A stretch of 64,000 nt of DNA from a bacterium (lineage in GTDB: Bacteria > Myxococcota_A > Bradymonadia > UBA7976 > UBA1532). The stretch spans positions 186,001 to 250,000 of the forward strand of contig JAUHXC010000004.1 in NCBI GenBank assembly GCA_030427205.1, given 5' to 3'. Below are positions 1 through 8,761 of the stretch, piece after piece (the first letter of the stretch is position 1; each line of letters begins with the position of its first letter). Both the position numbers and the translations under genes were made by a program. Below the pieces are notes generated by a model. That model made no database searches, was not told the origin of the DNA, and worked only from the letters and a program-made list of their open reading frames with translations.

Positions 1-1
1 G

Positions 2-784
2 GTCATCACCGTCTCGGCGCGCATCTCGGGCGGAGACGATACCCGCACCGAAGACCAGCGCTTCGCCGACGCGCTCACCGAGGCCAAGGCCATCAACGCC
101 CGCCTCAAGGGTGGGGAAGACTTCGCGGCGGTCGCCCGGGCGGTCTCGGCCGATCCGATCTCCCGCAGCCGGGGCGGCGCATTGGGTCGCTTCGCGCCCG
201 GTCGCCTGGGCTCGGCGGTCGACGCGGTGCTCGAGACGCTGCCCATCGGTCAGGTCTCGCCGCCGGTGCGCACCGAGGATGGCTACGCCCTGGTGCGCCT
301 CGACAGCCGCAGCTTCGTGCCGGCGCAAGATACCAAGCTGGTGCGCCACCTGCTCGTCGGCACGACGTACCCCCGGGTCAAGGCCCGCAAGCTGAAGCCG
401 ATCATCGCCGAGCGGGCCCGTGCCAAGGCCAACGCGGTGCTCGCCGAGGCGAAGGGCGGCGCCGACTTCGCCAAGCTGGCCCTGACGCACAGCGAGCACG
501 AGGCCACCCGGCGCAACGGCGGCAAGATCTCCCGGTTCCGGGTCGGCGCGCTCGGGGCGCCGGTGGATACGGCCCTCGGGGAGATGAAGCCCGGCGAGAT
601 CCGGCTGGTCGAGACCGAGCGGGGCTACGAGATCGTGCGGCTCGACGCCGAGGTGAAGAGCGACTATGCCCAGGTGCGCGAGAGCTTGGAGGCAGAGCTC
701 AAGCAGAAGCCGGTGCAGCCCGAGGACATCGACGCCTACCTGGAGGGGCTGCGCAAGAAGGCCGAGGTCGAGAAGCAGTTCTGA
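2..784 (+). CDS. Parvulin-type peptidyl-prolyl isomerase, two rotamase domains (5' partial)
   Basis: The reading frame is open from the window edge to a TGA at 782-784, so the N-terminus lies outside the window. About 260 residues are visible. They hold two consecutive PpiC/parvulin-like units, each with the family pattern of a Gly-rich 'RGGALGRF' or 'NGGKISRF' loop, then a 'PGEI/IGQV' turn and a 'GYALVRL/GYEIVRL' strand. Two rotamase domains in tandem recall SurA, the periplasmic chaperone for outer-membrane proteins; other PpiD/PrsA-like foldases have one. The acidic, Lys-rich C-terminal tail looks like the end of the chaperone region. It converges with the kinase gene downstream. Family assignment is secure; the SurA-like role in envelope protein folding is inferred because the signal peptide and N-terminal chaperone part are not in view. 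Confidence 0.85.
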   Translation, partial: VITVSARISGGDDTRTEDQRFADALTEAKAINARLKGGEDFAAVARAVSADPISRSRGGALGRFAPGRLGSAVDAVLETLPIGQVSPPVRTEDGYALVRLDSRSFVPAQDTKLVRHLLVGTTYPRVKARKLKPIIAERARAKANAVLAEAKGGADFAKLALTHSEHEATRRNGGKISRFRVGALGAPVDTALGEMKPGEIRLVETERGYEIVRLDAEVKSDYAQVRESLEAELKQKPVQPEDIDAYLEGLRKKAEVEKQF

Positions 785-823
785 GCCGGGCGCGCCGCCG
801 GGGCGGCCGAGCGGCGGGGCCGA

Positions 824-2725
824 TCAGCGGGGCGGTTCGAGGGTGACCGTCCACTCCCGCGAGAGCCGGTCGGGGTAGATGGTCATCTTGCGCTCGACGG
901 CGGGGTAGCCGTCCTTGCTGACCCGCAGGCGCAGCTGGTCGCCGACCCGCAGGCCTTCGATCTTCAGCGGCGTCTTGCCGATGGTCTTGCCGTTGCTCTC
1001 GACGGTGGCGCCCGCCGGCTCCGACTCGATGACCACCCGGCCGGTCGGCGCGAAGAGGGTGGGCCACTTCTGGCCGCCGAAGAAGGCGCCGACCGCCACG
1101 ATGATGCCCAGCAGCGCCACGAGCAGCGTGCGCCGCCGCGCGCTCTGCAGCGGGGCGGCGTAGGTGTTCTCGTCCCAATCGGGCCGCTGGTCCTGCGCCG
1201 CCTCGGGCAGCTCGTAGGCCAGCGCGTCTTCGCCGTCGTACTCGCCGCTGTTCGGGCGCCCGCCTTCGAGCTCGAGCTGCGCGTCGCCCACGTCGGCCAC
1301 CGGGATCGGGGTCGGCGTCGGCGTATGACCCACGTCGTCCACCGGCGGCGGGGTCGGCGGCTCTTCGGGCAGCGGCAGGCTGCTGGGCGCCTTGACCACG
1401 GTCGCCATGTCGGCGTTGGGGTCGTCGAGCTCGTCGTCGGCGATGGGCCGGGTATCGACGGTCGGATCGCCCGCGGGCTCGTCGTCGGCCTCGTCGGCGT
1501 CGCCCGTATGGTCCGGCTCGGCGGCGGCGGGCTCGGCGGGTTCGACGGTCGCGTCGGGCGGCGGCGGCGCGTCGAGCGTCTCGTCGCCGGGGTCGTCCTG
1601 CGCGGGCGCCGGCTCGACGGCGGGCTCGGCCGGGGTCTCGGGGCGGGCGTCTTCGGCCGGCGGTGGCGGAGGCGCGGGCGGCGGCGGCGGCGCGGCCTTC
1701 TCCGGAGTCGGCGGGGCCGGGGCCGCTCGCCGGGCCGCGGCGTCGGCGCGGGCCTGCCGGCTCTCGGCCGAGGCCCGGGCCAGGGCGGCCAGCTCGGCCT
1801 GGCGGTGCGCGATCTGGTCGGCGAACAGACCGCCGAGATACTCGGCGAAGGCGTCCTGGCTCAGATCGAGCTCGTGCTTCTCGGCGACGGCCTTGAGCGC
1901 GTTGGCGAACGCCTGCCCGGTCTGATAGCGCCGCGCCGGATCGCGCGAGAGGCTCTTGAGCACCACCGTCTCGAGCGCGCGCGGATAGTCCGGGTCGATC
2001 TCGGTGGGCGGCTTGACGAGCGCCGCCCGGGCGCGGGCCATGGTCTCCTTGGCCGTCGGCGCCTTGAACAGCCGCCGGCTGAGGGTCATCTCGTAGAGTA
2101 CGATGCCCAGCGAGAACAGGTCGCTGCGGTGGTCGAGGGCCTCTTTGCCGATGGCCTCGGGCGACATGTAGGCCGGCTTGCCGCGCCGCCCGCCGGGGGC
2201 CGGGTGCCCGACGCGGGTGGCGACCCCGTAGTCGAGCAGTTTGACCGCGCCGTCATAGCCGATCTGGATGTTATGCGGGCTGACGTCATGGTGCAGGATC
2301 GCCATCGGATCCTCACCCAGGTCGTCGAGAGTGACGTGGCCGTAGTGCAGCGCCTCGGCCATCGAGGCGACGATGCGCACCGCGCAGGCGAGGGGCAGCG
2401 GCTTGCGCTTCTGCGCCGCCCGGGCCATCAGCTCGGCCCCCGAGACCCCGTGCACGTACTCCATCGCCATGAAGTAGGCGTCGTCGAGCTTGCCCAGGTC
2501 GTGCAGCGAGACGATGTGCGGGTGGTTGAGCACCGCGTGGATGCGGGCCTCGGTCAGAAACAGCTGCTCGTACGCCCGCTTGCCGCGGTGCTCGGGCAGC
2601 AGCCGCTTGAGCACGACGAACTTGGCGAAGCCTCCGAAGCTCAGGCGGCGGGCGAGAAAGATCTCGGCCATGCCCCCCACGGCGAGCTTCTTGAGGAATA
2701 CATATCGGCCGAACTTCGCCTTCAT
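824..2725 (-). CDS. Ser/Thr protein kinase with Pro-rich linker, one TM helix and C-terminal PEGA domain
   Basis: This is a 633-residue Hanks-type kinase anchored in the inner membrane. The kinase domain spans about residues 7-290, with ATP Lys40, catalytic loop HHDVSPHN (145-152, in place of HRDLKPEN) and DYG (165-167) in place of DFG. The HxDVSPHN form is typical of myxobacterial kinases and keeps the catalytic Asp. A long Ala/Pro/Glu-rich linker follows (about 390-530), then one hydrophobic helix near 540-558, then a PEGA-type beta domain (motif 'SEPAGATVESNGKTIGKTPL'), which would lie outside the membrane and could sense or bind envelope components. The start chosen is ATG at 2725, right before the kinase fold; the frame stays open upstream to 3076, but that part overlaps the divergent RNase R start and is not kinase-like. 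Substrate unknown. Confidence 0.9.
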   Translation of the reverse strand: MKAKFGRYVFLKKLAVGGMAEIFLARRLSFGGFAKFVVLKRLLPEHRGKRAYEQLFLTEARIHAVLNHPHIVSLHDLGKLDDAYFMAMEYVHGVSGAELMARAAQKRKPLPLACAVRIVASMAEALHYGHVTLDDLGEDPMAILHHDVSPHNIQIGYDGAVKLLDYGVATRVGHPAPGGRRGKPAYMSPEAIGKEALDHRSDLFSLGIVLYEMTLSRRLFKAPTAKETMARARAALVKPPTEIDPDYPRALETVVLKSLSRDPARRYQTGQAFANALKAVAEKHELDLSQDAFAEYLGGLFADQIAHRQAELAALARASAESRQARADAAARRAAPAPPTPEKAAPPPPPAPPPPPAEDARPETPAEPAVEPAPAQDDPGDETLDAPPPPDATVEPAEPAAAEPDHTGDADEADDEPAGDPTVDTRPIADDELDDPNADMATVVKAPSSLPLPEEPPTPPPVDDVGHTPTPTPIPVADVGDAQLELEGGRPNSGEYDGEDALAYELPEAAQDQRPDWDENTYAAPLQSARRRTLLVALLGIIVAVGAFFGGQKWPTLFAPTGRVVIESEPAGATVESNGKTIGKTPLKIEGLRVGDQLRLRVSKDGYPAVERKMTIYPDRLSREWTVTLEPPR

Positions 2726-2993
2726 CGTCCGTCCACCACGGGGGCGCAGCGTGCGCCTCGCGAGTCTAACCCCGCCCCCGTGGATCGGCCATTTCGTGCG
2801 CTGCGTCAAGCCTGCCGCCCCCCTGAAGCCCGCGGGGGGTGCCCGTGGTGGTCTTTGCCGGGGCCTCGTGGCCCGCGCGCCGGCCTTGAGTCGAACCGCC
2901 CGGTCACGTATGGTTCCGCCGAACGACCCGCCTCCTCGGCCCCGCCCGACCGCAGCCTGCGGCGGGCCCGGCGCCCACGACTCACGGAGCCTC

Positions 2994-5210
2994 ATGGAGC
3001 CCGATCGCATCCTCGCCTTGTTTCCACCCCCACCGCGCACCCTGCACTTCCGCGAGATCGGCAAGCGCCTCGACACCGCCCGCGAAGACCGCCCCGCCCT
3101 GTGGGATACCCTGGGCCAGATGGTCGACGACGGCCTGCTCGAGCGCTATCAGGGCCGGCATTACGGCCGCCCGCTCGGCCCGTCGATCGCCACCGGCACC
3201 CTGACGATCAACCCCCGCGGCTTCGGCTTCGTCGCCCGGGACGACGACGAAGACGACCTCTACGTCGACGGCCGCGACCTCGGCGGCGCCCATCATCGCG
3301 ATCGGGTGCGCATCCGGGTCATCCCCGGCCGCCGCGGCCGGCTCGCGGCCGAGGTGATCGAGGTCCTCGAGCGGGGCACCCACACCTTCGTCGCGACCCT
3401 GCGCGAGAGCCGCGCCGGTCATTGGCTGGTGCCCCGCGACGCCCGGCTGCCCGACGTGGTGCAGATCGACGGGGCGATCGAGGCCGAACCGCGACCCCGC
3501 GACGGCGATCTGGTGGCGGCGGTCTTCTCGACGTGGCCCGACCAGACCGCGCGCGACGCCGAGCCGGCCCGGGCCCGGGTGATCAAGGTCTTCGGCCGCG
3601 AAGGGCAGACCGCGCGCGAGACCGACATGGCGGTCTACGATCTCGGGCTGCGGGTCGACTTTCCGGCGGCGGTCGAGGCCGCCGCCGAGGCGTTCGGCGA
3701 GGCCATCGACCCCGAGGAGGCCGCCCGCCGGCTCGACCTGCGCGGGCTGCCGCTGTTGACCATCGACCCCGACTCGGCCCGCGACTTCGACGACGCGGTG
3801 CACGCCGAGCCCCTGCCCGACGGCGGCTGGCGGATGACGGTGGCCGTGGCCGACGTGGCCCACTACGTGCGCCCCGGCGAGCCGCTCGACGACGAGGCCC
3901 GCGCCCGGGCGTTCAGCGTCTACCTGCCCGACCGCGTTCTGCCGATGCTGCCCCATCCGCTGTCGAGCGGGCTGTGCAGCCTGCGGCCCGACGAGGAGCG
4001 GCTGGCGATGGTCACCATCTTCGAGGTGGCCCCCGACGGCACCCGCGGGCCGGCGACGTGCGCCGAGGCGGTCATGCGCAGCCACGGGCGGCTGACCTAC
4101 GACGAGGCGGCGGCGATGCTGGGGCTCGACGGCAAGCCGCCCCGTGAAGGCCGCCCGGAGCACGAGCCCCTGCGGCCGGTGCTCGAGGCGCTCGTCGGGG
4201 CGACCCGGGCGCTGCGCGAGATGCGCCGTGGGCGCGGCCGGCTCGACCTGGACACCGCCGAGGCCCGCGTCCGCTTCGCGCCCGACGGCACCGTGGCCGG
4301 CATCACGACCTACCAGCGCCACGAGGCTCATCGGCTGGTCGAGGAGGCGATGGTGGCCACCAACGAGGCCATCGCCCAGCAGTTCGTCGAGGCGCGCCAC
4401 CCGTCGGTCTTTCGGGTGCACGACACCCCGTCCGAGGAGGGGCTGGCGAAGTTCTCGGCGCACGCCGATCTGCTCGGGGCGCACATGCCCGACGCCGCCG
4501 AGGACAGCCTGCGGGCCCTCGACCGCTGGCTGACGACGCTCGATCGCCACCCGCGCAAGTCGCTCCTGCACATGCTGCTATTGCGGGCGATGGCCCGGGC
4601 CGAGTACCGCGCCGAGTGCACCCCGCACTACGGGCTCGGCGCGCCGGCCTATCTGCACTTCACCAGCCCGATCCGGCGCTATCCCGACCTGGCCGTTCAT
4701 CGGCTGGTCAAAGCGGCGCTCAACGGCGAGGTGGGCGCGTCGGCCGAAGAGCTGGACGCCATCGCCCGGCAGAGCACCCGCCGCGAGCGGGTGACCGTCG
4801 ACGCCGAGCGCGAGGTCATGGCGCTGTACAAGGCGCTGGCCATGCAGCATCAGGTGGGGCTGGTCGCCGAGGGCGTGATCATGGGGCTCAGCGAGAACGG
4901 TCTCTTCGTGCAGCTCGAGCAGCAGCACGTCGAAGGCATGGTGCGCTTCGACAAACCCGGCGGTCCGCGCTTCCGGCTGTCGCGCGATCGCTGCACGCTG
5001 ACCGATCCGCGCAGCGGCGACAAATATACATTGGGTGAGACGATCCGGGTGCGGGTGGCCGACGTGAGCCTGCGTCAGCGACGCATCGAGCTGGCGCTGG
5101 CCCGGCCGCCGAGCCGCCTGCGTCTGCCCGCCAAGGGCCGTGGCAAGGCCCACGGGGTCAAGCGCTCGGGGCGGGTGCGTAGCTATGGGCCGCGGGGCCG
5201 GCGGCGTTAG
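2994..5210 (+). CDS. rnr: Ribonuclease R
   Basis: A 738-residue 3'-5' exoribonuclease of the RNB (RNase II/R) family, which degrades structured RNA in the cytoplasm and takes part in mRNA and rRNA quality control. An N-terminal winged-helix/cold-shock-like region ('GTLTINPRGFGFV') is followed by the RNB catalytic domain. The metal-binding motif 'TIDPDSARDFDDAV' begins near residue 255 and retains the conserved Asp residues. 'HFTSPIRRYPDL' (about residue 555) is the other family signature. An S1 RNA-binding domain and a basic Lys/Arg/Gly tail follow. ATG 2994 is preceded by a GGAG at 2986-2989. The gene is divergent from the kinase, with 268 bp between them that must hold both promoters. Length and motifs fit RNase R rather than RNase II. 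Confidence 0.95.
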   Translation: MEPDRILALFPPPPRTLHFREIGKRLDTAREDRPALWDTLGQMVDDGLLERYQGRHYGRPLGPSIATGTLTINPRGFGFVARDDDEDDLYVDGRDLGGAHHRDRVRIRVIPGRRGRLAAEVIEVLERGTHTFVATLRESRAGHWLVPRDARLPDVVQIDGAIEAEPRPRDGDLVAAVFSTWPDQTARDAEPARARVIKVFGREGQTARETDMAVYDLGLRVDFPAAVEAAAEAFGEAIDPEEAARRLDLRGLPLLTIDPDSARDFDDAVHAEPLPDGGWRMTVAVADVAHYVRPGEPLDDEARARAFSVYLPDRVLPMLPHPLSSGLCSLRPDEERLAMVTIFEVAPDGTRGPATCAEAVMRSHGRLTYDEAAAMLGLDGKPPREGRPEHEPLRPVLEALVGATRALREMRRGRGRLDLDTAEARVRFAPDGTVAGITTYQRHEAHRLVEEAMVATNEAIAQQFVEARHPSVFRVHDTPSEEGLAKFSAHADLLGAHMPDAAEDSLRALDRWLTTLDRHPRKSLLHMLLLRAMARAEYRAECTPHYGLGAPAYLHFTSPIRRYPDLAVHRLVKAALNGEVGASAEELDAIARQSTRRERVTVDAEREVMALYKALAMQHQVGLVAEGVIMGLSENGLFVQLEQQHVEGMVRFDKPGGPRFRLSRDRCTLTDPRSGDKYTLGETIRVRVADVSLRQRRIELALARPPSRLRLPAKGRGKAHGVKRSGRVRSYGPRGRRR

Positions 5211-5253
5211 CCGGGCGTCTGGGGGCTCTGGCGGGCCTTCTCACTCACCGCCG

Positions 5254-6261
5254 TCAGTCGCGGTCGGGGCCGAGCACGACCGCTTCGGCGTCGGCGAGGG
5301 TCAGATTCTCGGCGACCATGAAGTGATCCGACCAGCGGATGATCCGGGCTTCGTCGGCTGCGTCGATCGCGGCTTGCAGTCGAGTCGGCAAGGGACCGAC
5401 CTTGAGGCTGAGCAGGCGGGTCAGCATCAAGCGCATGCCTTGTTCGAGGCCTTGTTCGAGGCCCTGGGTCCGCCCCTCCTCACGCAATCTCTCGGCGGTG
5501 GTGATCATCGTCTCCTCCACATCCGGCGGGACCCGCCCGATCAGGCGGGCCTCGATGGTGCCCGCGGGCATCTCGCTGACGCCGTAGGAGTATACCAGCG
5601 CCTGTTGCAGCACCTCTACGCCGTCCGACCGCCGGGCCACCGCGATCAGATGCGGCACCAGCCGCTCGAGCAGCGGCGCCCAGTCGGCGCATTGCGCCGC
5701 GTTCTTGAGCAGCAGCAGCCCCACGAGGGCCAGGGCCACGGTGACCGACGCTTCGATCTCGGCGTCGTCGGCCCGGGAGAGGTCGTCGACCAGCAGCCGG
5801 AAGCGCGGGATGTGCTCGGCCAGCGCGTCGCCCAGCGTATCGGGCACGTCGAGCAGCTCGGCCAACGTCGTGGGCGCGCTCCACGGCCGGGCGCCGTTGT
5901 ACAGCACGACTGGAATGATCAGCGGCACCTTGAGCGCCGCGGGCTCGATGCGCCGCCGCCGCTGCCAGAACTGCACCCCGTAGTCCAGCGCCCGCAAGAC
6001 CATCCAGCGCTCGGGGCGCGACTGATGCTCCATCATGAAGCAGATGACCGCGGTGGTCTCGGCCAGCGGCGCCTCGAAGACGAGATCCGACCGCGAGCCG
6101 CCGAGCACGCCGTCGACGTACTCCCCGCTGAGCAGGTGCAGCCCATCCCAGTCGATCGCCGCGCTCAGGGGCGCGGGCAGCGCCCGGCGCAAGGCGGCCG
6201 CGGCGGCCTCGGGGCTGTGGAAGATCGCCTTGAAGAACGCATCGTGTGCATTGCCCGCCAT
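5254..6261 (-). CDS. Rpn-family PD-(D/E)XK nuclease (YhgA-like, 'recombination-promoting nuclease/putative transposase')
   Basis: A 335-residue protein of the Rpn/YhgA (COG5464) family. The N-terminus 'HDAFFKAIFHSPEAA' and the core 'SDLVFEA...CFMMEHQSRP' give the PD-(D/E)XK residues D, E and Q in the expected EHQS context, so the nuclease looks intact. The C-terminal part contains a short duplicated 'QGLEQGLEQG' run, as is usual in this family. Members have been linked to RecA-independent recombination, and some to phage defence in which an internal translation start makes a small inhibitory C-terminal form. A candidate internal ATG lies at 5571. The gene converges with rnr, 43 bp apart, and follows the kinase-pseudokinase gene on the same strand after a gap of about 50 bp. 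Whether it is mobile or defensive cannot be told from sequence. Confidence 0.85.
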   Translation of the reverse strand: MAGNAHDAFFKAIFHSPEAAAAALRRALPAPLSAAIDWDGLHLLSGEYVDGVLGGSRSDLVFEAPLAETTAVICFMMEHQSRPERWMVLRALDYGVQFWQRRRRIEPAALKVPLIIPVVLYNGARPWSAPTTLAELLDVPDTLGDALAEHIPRFRLLVDDLSRADDAEIEASVTVALALVGLLLLKNAAQCADWAPLLERLVPHLIAVARRSDGVEVLQQALVYSYGVSEMPAGTIEARLIGRVPPDVEETMITTAERLREEGRTQGLEQGLEQGMRLMLTRLLSLKVGPLPTRLQAAIDAADEARIIRWSDHFMVAENLTLADAEAVVLGPDRD

Positions 6262-6310
6262 CGGCAGGGACTACGGGACGAGCGGCGCCGAGTGTCCGCG
6301 AGGCGCGCTA

Positions 6311-8644
6311 TCAGCCTGCGGACAGCGCCTCTGCCACCGCGCGCGCCGACGGCCGATCGGCGGCGGCGGTCGACAACATCCGGGCCACCGTCTGCCGCAG
6401 CCGGTCGGACACCGGCTGCTGACGGGCGTTGACCCGTGGCAGCTCGGGCGCCGCCTCGCGCTTGGCCGCGACGACCTGATCGACGGTCTGACCCCAGAAG
6501 GGCAGCAGGCCCGTGGTCAGGCGGAAGAGCACGATGCCCAGGTTGTAGACGTCCGTCGGCGGCCCGTAGACCCCGTCGAACTGCTCCGGCGCCATGTACG
6601 CCGGCGTGCCGTAGCGCCGCCCGCCGCCCAGCAGCCGCTCGATGTCGTCGAGCGCGAAGCCGAAGCCGAACAGAGCCGGCGCGTCGGGCAGACCGGCGCG
6701 GGGCATGAGCACGACCCGGTCGGGCTTGACGTTGAGGTGCACCACGCCGACGTCATGGGCCGCGGCCAGGGCCGACGCGAGCGCCTGGCCCAGCGCGACG
6801 ACGTCGGTCGGATCGAGCACGCGCGTCTGCTTGAGCCGGGTGAGCAGGTCGACCCCGCCGAGCAGCGGCCCGGCGCGATAGGGCAGGCCGTCGGCGCCGA
6901 CGCCGAAGTCGTAGACCGGCGCGACGTTGGGGTGCCAGATCCGCGCCGCCGCTCGGGCGCGGGCCTCGAAGAAGCCGGCGCCGTCGGTCACCCCCAGGCG
7001 GGTGACGCCCTCGGGGTGCATCACCCGCAAAGCGATCCGCCGGTCGAGGGCGGTCTGGGTCGCCGCGAAGACCCGGGCGGTGGAGCCGGCGCCGATCAGC
7101 TCGATCACGTCGTAGCGCTCGATGGGATCGGCCGGCGGCGGCTGGTTGCCCATCGGCGAGGTCGGCGGCAGCGGCTCGGCGGCGGCCAGGGCCTCGGCGG
7201 CGGCCGCGGCTTCGGCGGTGGGCGACGACGTCTCGACGGTGGGCGCCATCGCCGCGGTGGGCGGCAGCGCGGTGGCGGCGCCCGGCGTCGGCGCGGTGGG
7301 ATCGGCCGCCTCGGCTTGCACGTAGGGGTCGTCGGCGGCTTCGACCACCGCCATCAGGTCGCGGCGCACGGTGCCGATGAGCCGGCGCGCGGCGTCGTGC
7401 CCCGCGCCGGGGCGCGCGAGATAGGCGCCGAGCATGTCCAGGCCGCGCTCGATGCTGGCGGCGGTCTCCCGAGCGGCGGCATCCAGTCGGACACGGTCGA
7501 CCGCCGCGAGGCGATCGCGCAGCGCCGCGAGCTCGGTCTGCGCGCCCTGGATCCAGCCCTGGCCGGCCTGCCCCTGGTTCACCACCGCCCGCAGCGCGGC
7601 GATCATCGCCCGGCAGTGGCGGTAGCGATCGTCCGGCGAGGGGCACAGCGCCTCGGCCAGCGCGGCGAACAGCGCCGGGGTCATGCCCGCAGGGCAGCTC
7701 AGCGGCGCCTGCACCGCGCCCCGCCGTCGCTGAACCTGCTCCAGCGGCGTCGCGCCGGTCGCGGGGTAGGGCACCGCGCCCGTCACGCACTCCCAGAGAA
7801 TCGAGGCCACCGCGTGCAGATCCGAGCGGGCGCCGACGGTGGTATTGCCCGCCATCTGCTCGGGGCTCATGTACGGGATCGTGCCGTGGATCACCCGGTC
7901 GTCGGTGGCCATCGACGCCGGCGCCCGCGCGTCGTGGTCGCGGATCCAGATGCCCAGGTCGGCGATCTTGACCCGCCACAGGCCGTCGCGCTCGTCGACG
8001 AAGAGGTTCGACGGCTTCAGGTCGCGGTGCACCATCCGGTAGAAGTGCATGATCTCGAGCGCTTCGAGCAGCGCCACGCCCAGCCGGGCGGCCTGCACCG
8101 ACGAGAGCCGCCCGGCGCGCAGCACCTTGGCCAGCGTGGGCCACTTCACCAGCTCCATCACCAGGTAGGGCTCGTGGCCGGTGTCGTAGCCGAAGGTGCG
8201 CACGAATGCCGGCGCCCGGCCCAGCAGACCGGCGGCGGCGGCCTCGTGCTCGAAGCGCGCCCGCTGCACCGCCAGGTTCGCCCGGTCGACCCGCTGCCCG
8301 ACCTTGACCGCCCGGGCCAGCGCGCGGCCCCGATCGTCGAGCGGCGCCGTCTGATCCACGCCGATGAACACCGCGCCCATTGCGCCGCGCCCCAGCAGCT
8401 TATGGAAGTGGTAGCGATCGTTGAGCGCGAACGGCATCGCGGCCCAGCCGCCTTCGGGGCGGGCGGCGCCGCAGGTGGCGCAGCGCGCGGGATCACCCGC
8501 CGGCGCCACCTGCCAGCAGCGGCGGCAGACGATGCCCTCCTGCACCGCGAGCGGATCGACCCGGGCCTCGGCGGGCGGATCGTGCTCGCTCTGCTCGGGC
8601 GGCTGTCGGGTCGGGGCCGACGGGTGGGGCAGGACGTCGGTCAT
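6311..8644 (-). CDS. Tandem protein kinase-pseudokinase with N-terminal zinc ribbon
   Basis: 777 residues. An N-terminal four-cysteine ribbon (C40, C43, C55, C58) precedes a first Hanks kinase domain (about 78-345) with Lys114, HRDLKPSN (206-213) and DLG (229-231), which looks active. A spacer rich in Ala/Pro/Thr (about 445-505) could be a phosphoacceptor region. A second kinase-like domain (about 508-775) keeps the fold and the APE-like 'YMAPEQF', but its key residues are replaced: Arg540 for the ATP-binding Lys, HLN (636-638) for HRD, and GFG (660-662) for DFG. It is therefore probably a pseudokinase that regulates or scaffolds the first. No transmembrane helix is visible, so it is likely cytoplasmic. 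The start is ATG 8644, 117 bp from the divergent macroglobulin gene. Confidence 0.88.
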   Translation of the reverse strand: MTDVLPHPSAPTRQPPEQSEHDPPAEARVDPLAVQEGIVCRRCWQVAPAGDPARCATCGAARPEGGWAAMPFALNDRYHFHKLLGRGAMGAVFIGVDQTAPLDDRGRALARAVKVGQRVDRANLAVQRARFEHEAAAAGLLGRAPAFVRTFGYDTGHEPYLVMELVKWPTLAKVLRAGRLSSVQAARLGVALLEALEIMHFYRMVHRDLKPSNLFVDERDGLWRVKIADLGIWIRDHDARAPASMATDDRVIHGTIPYMSPEQMAGNTTVGARSDLHAVASILWECVTGAVPYPATGATPLEQVQRRRGAVQAPLSCPAGMTPALFAALAEALCPSPDDRYRHCRAMIAALRAVVNQGQAGQGWIQGAQTELAALRDRLAAVDRVRLDAAARETAASIERGLDMLGAYLARPGAGHDAARRLIGTVRRDLMAVVEAADDPYVQAEAADPTAPTPGAATALPPTAAMAPTVETSSPTAEAAAAAEALAAAEPLPPTSPMGNQPPPADPIERYDVIELIGAGSTARVFAATQTALDRRIALRVMHPEGVTRLGVTDGAGFFEARARAAARIWHPNVAPVYDFGVGADGLPYRAGPLLGGVDLLTRLKQTRVLDPTDVVALGQALASALAAAHDVGVVHLNVKPDRVVLMPRAGLPDAPALFGFGFALDDIERLLGGGRRYGTPAYMAPEQFDGVYGPPTDVYNLGIVLFRLTTGLLPFWGQTVDQVVAAKREAAPELPRVNARQQPVSDRLRQTVARMLSTAAADRPSARAVAEALSAG

Positions 8645-8761
8645 CGGGATCCTCCGCGGTGTGCCCAACGGGCGTATCCCCAATGGCGGTCGATGTCCAG
8701 GGCTCGGCGGCACGCGCCGGGCGGTGTATCGTCGGGGTCGAGCCCCGGCCGGGAGGAGCCC

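Noticed and set aside
1325..4147. A 940-residue open frame on the plus strand across the kinase and into RNase R
   Set aside because: It is antisense to the kinase and out of frame with rnr, with Arg/Gly/Ala-rich low-complexity translation typical of GC-rich shadow frames.
5254..6261. Active transposon carrying the Rpn-type gene
   Set aside because: No terminal inverted repeats or target duplication can be seen, and the family's 'transposase' label is historical.
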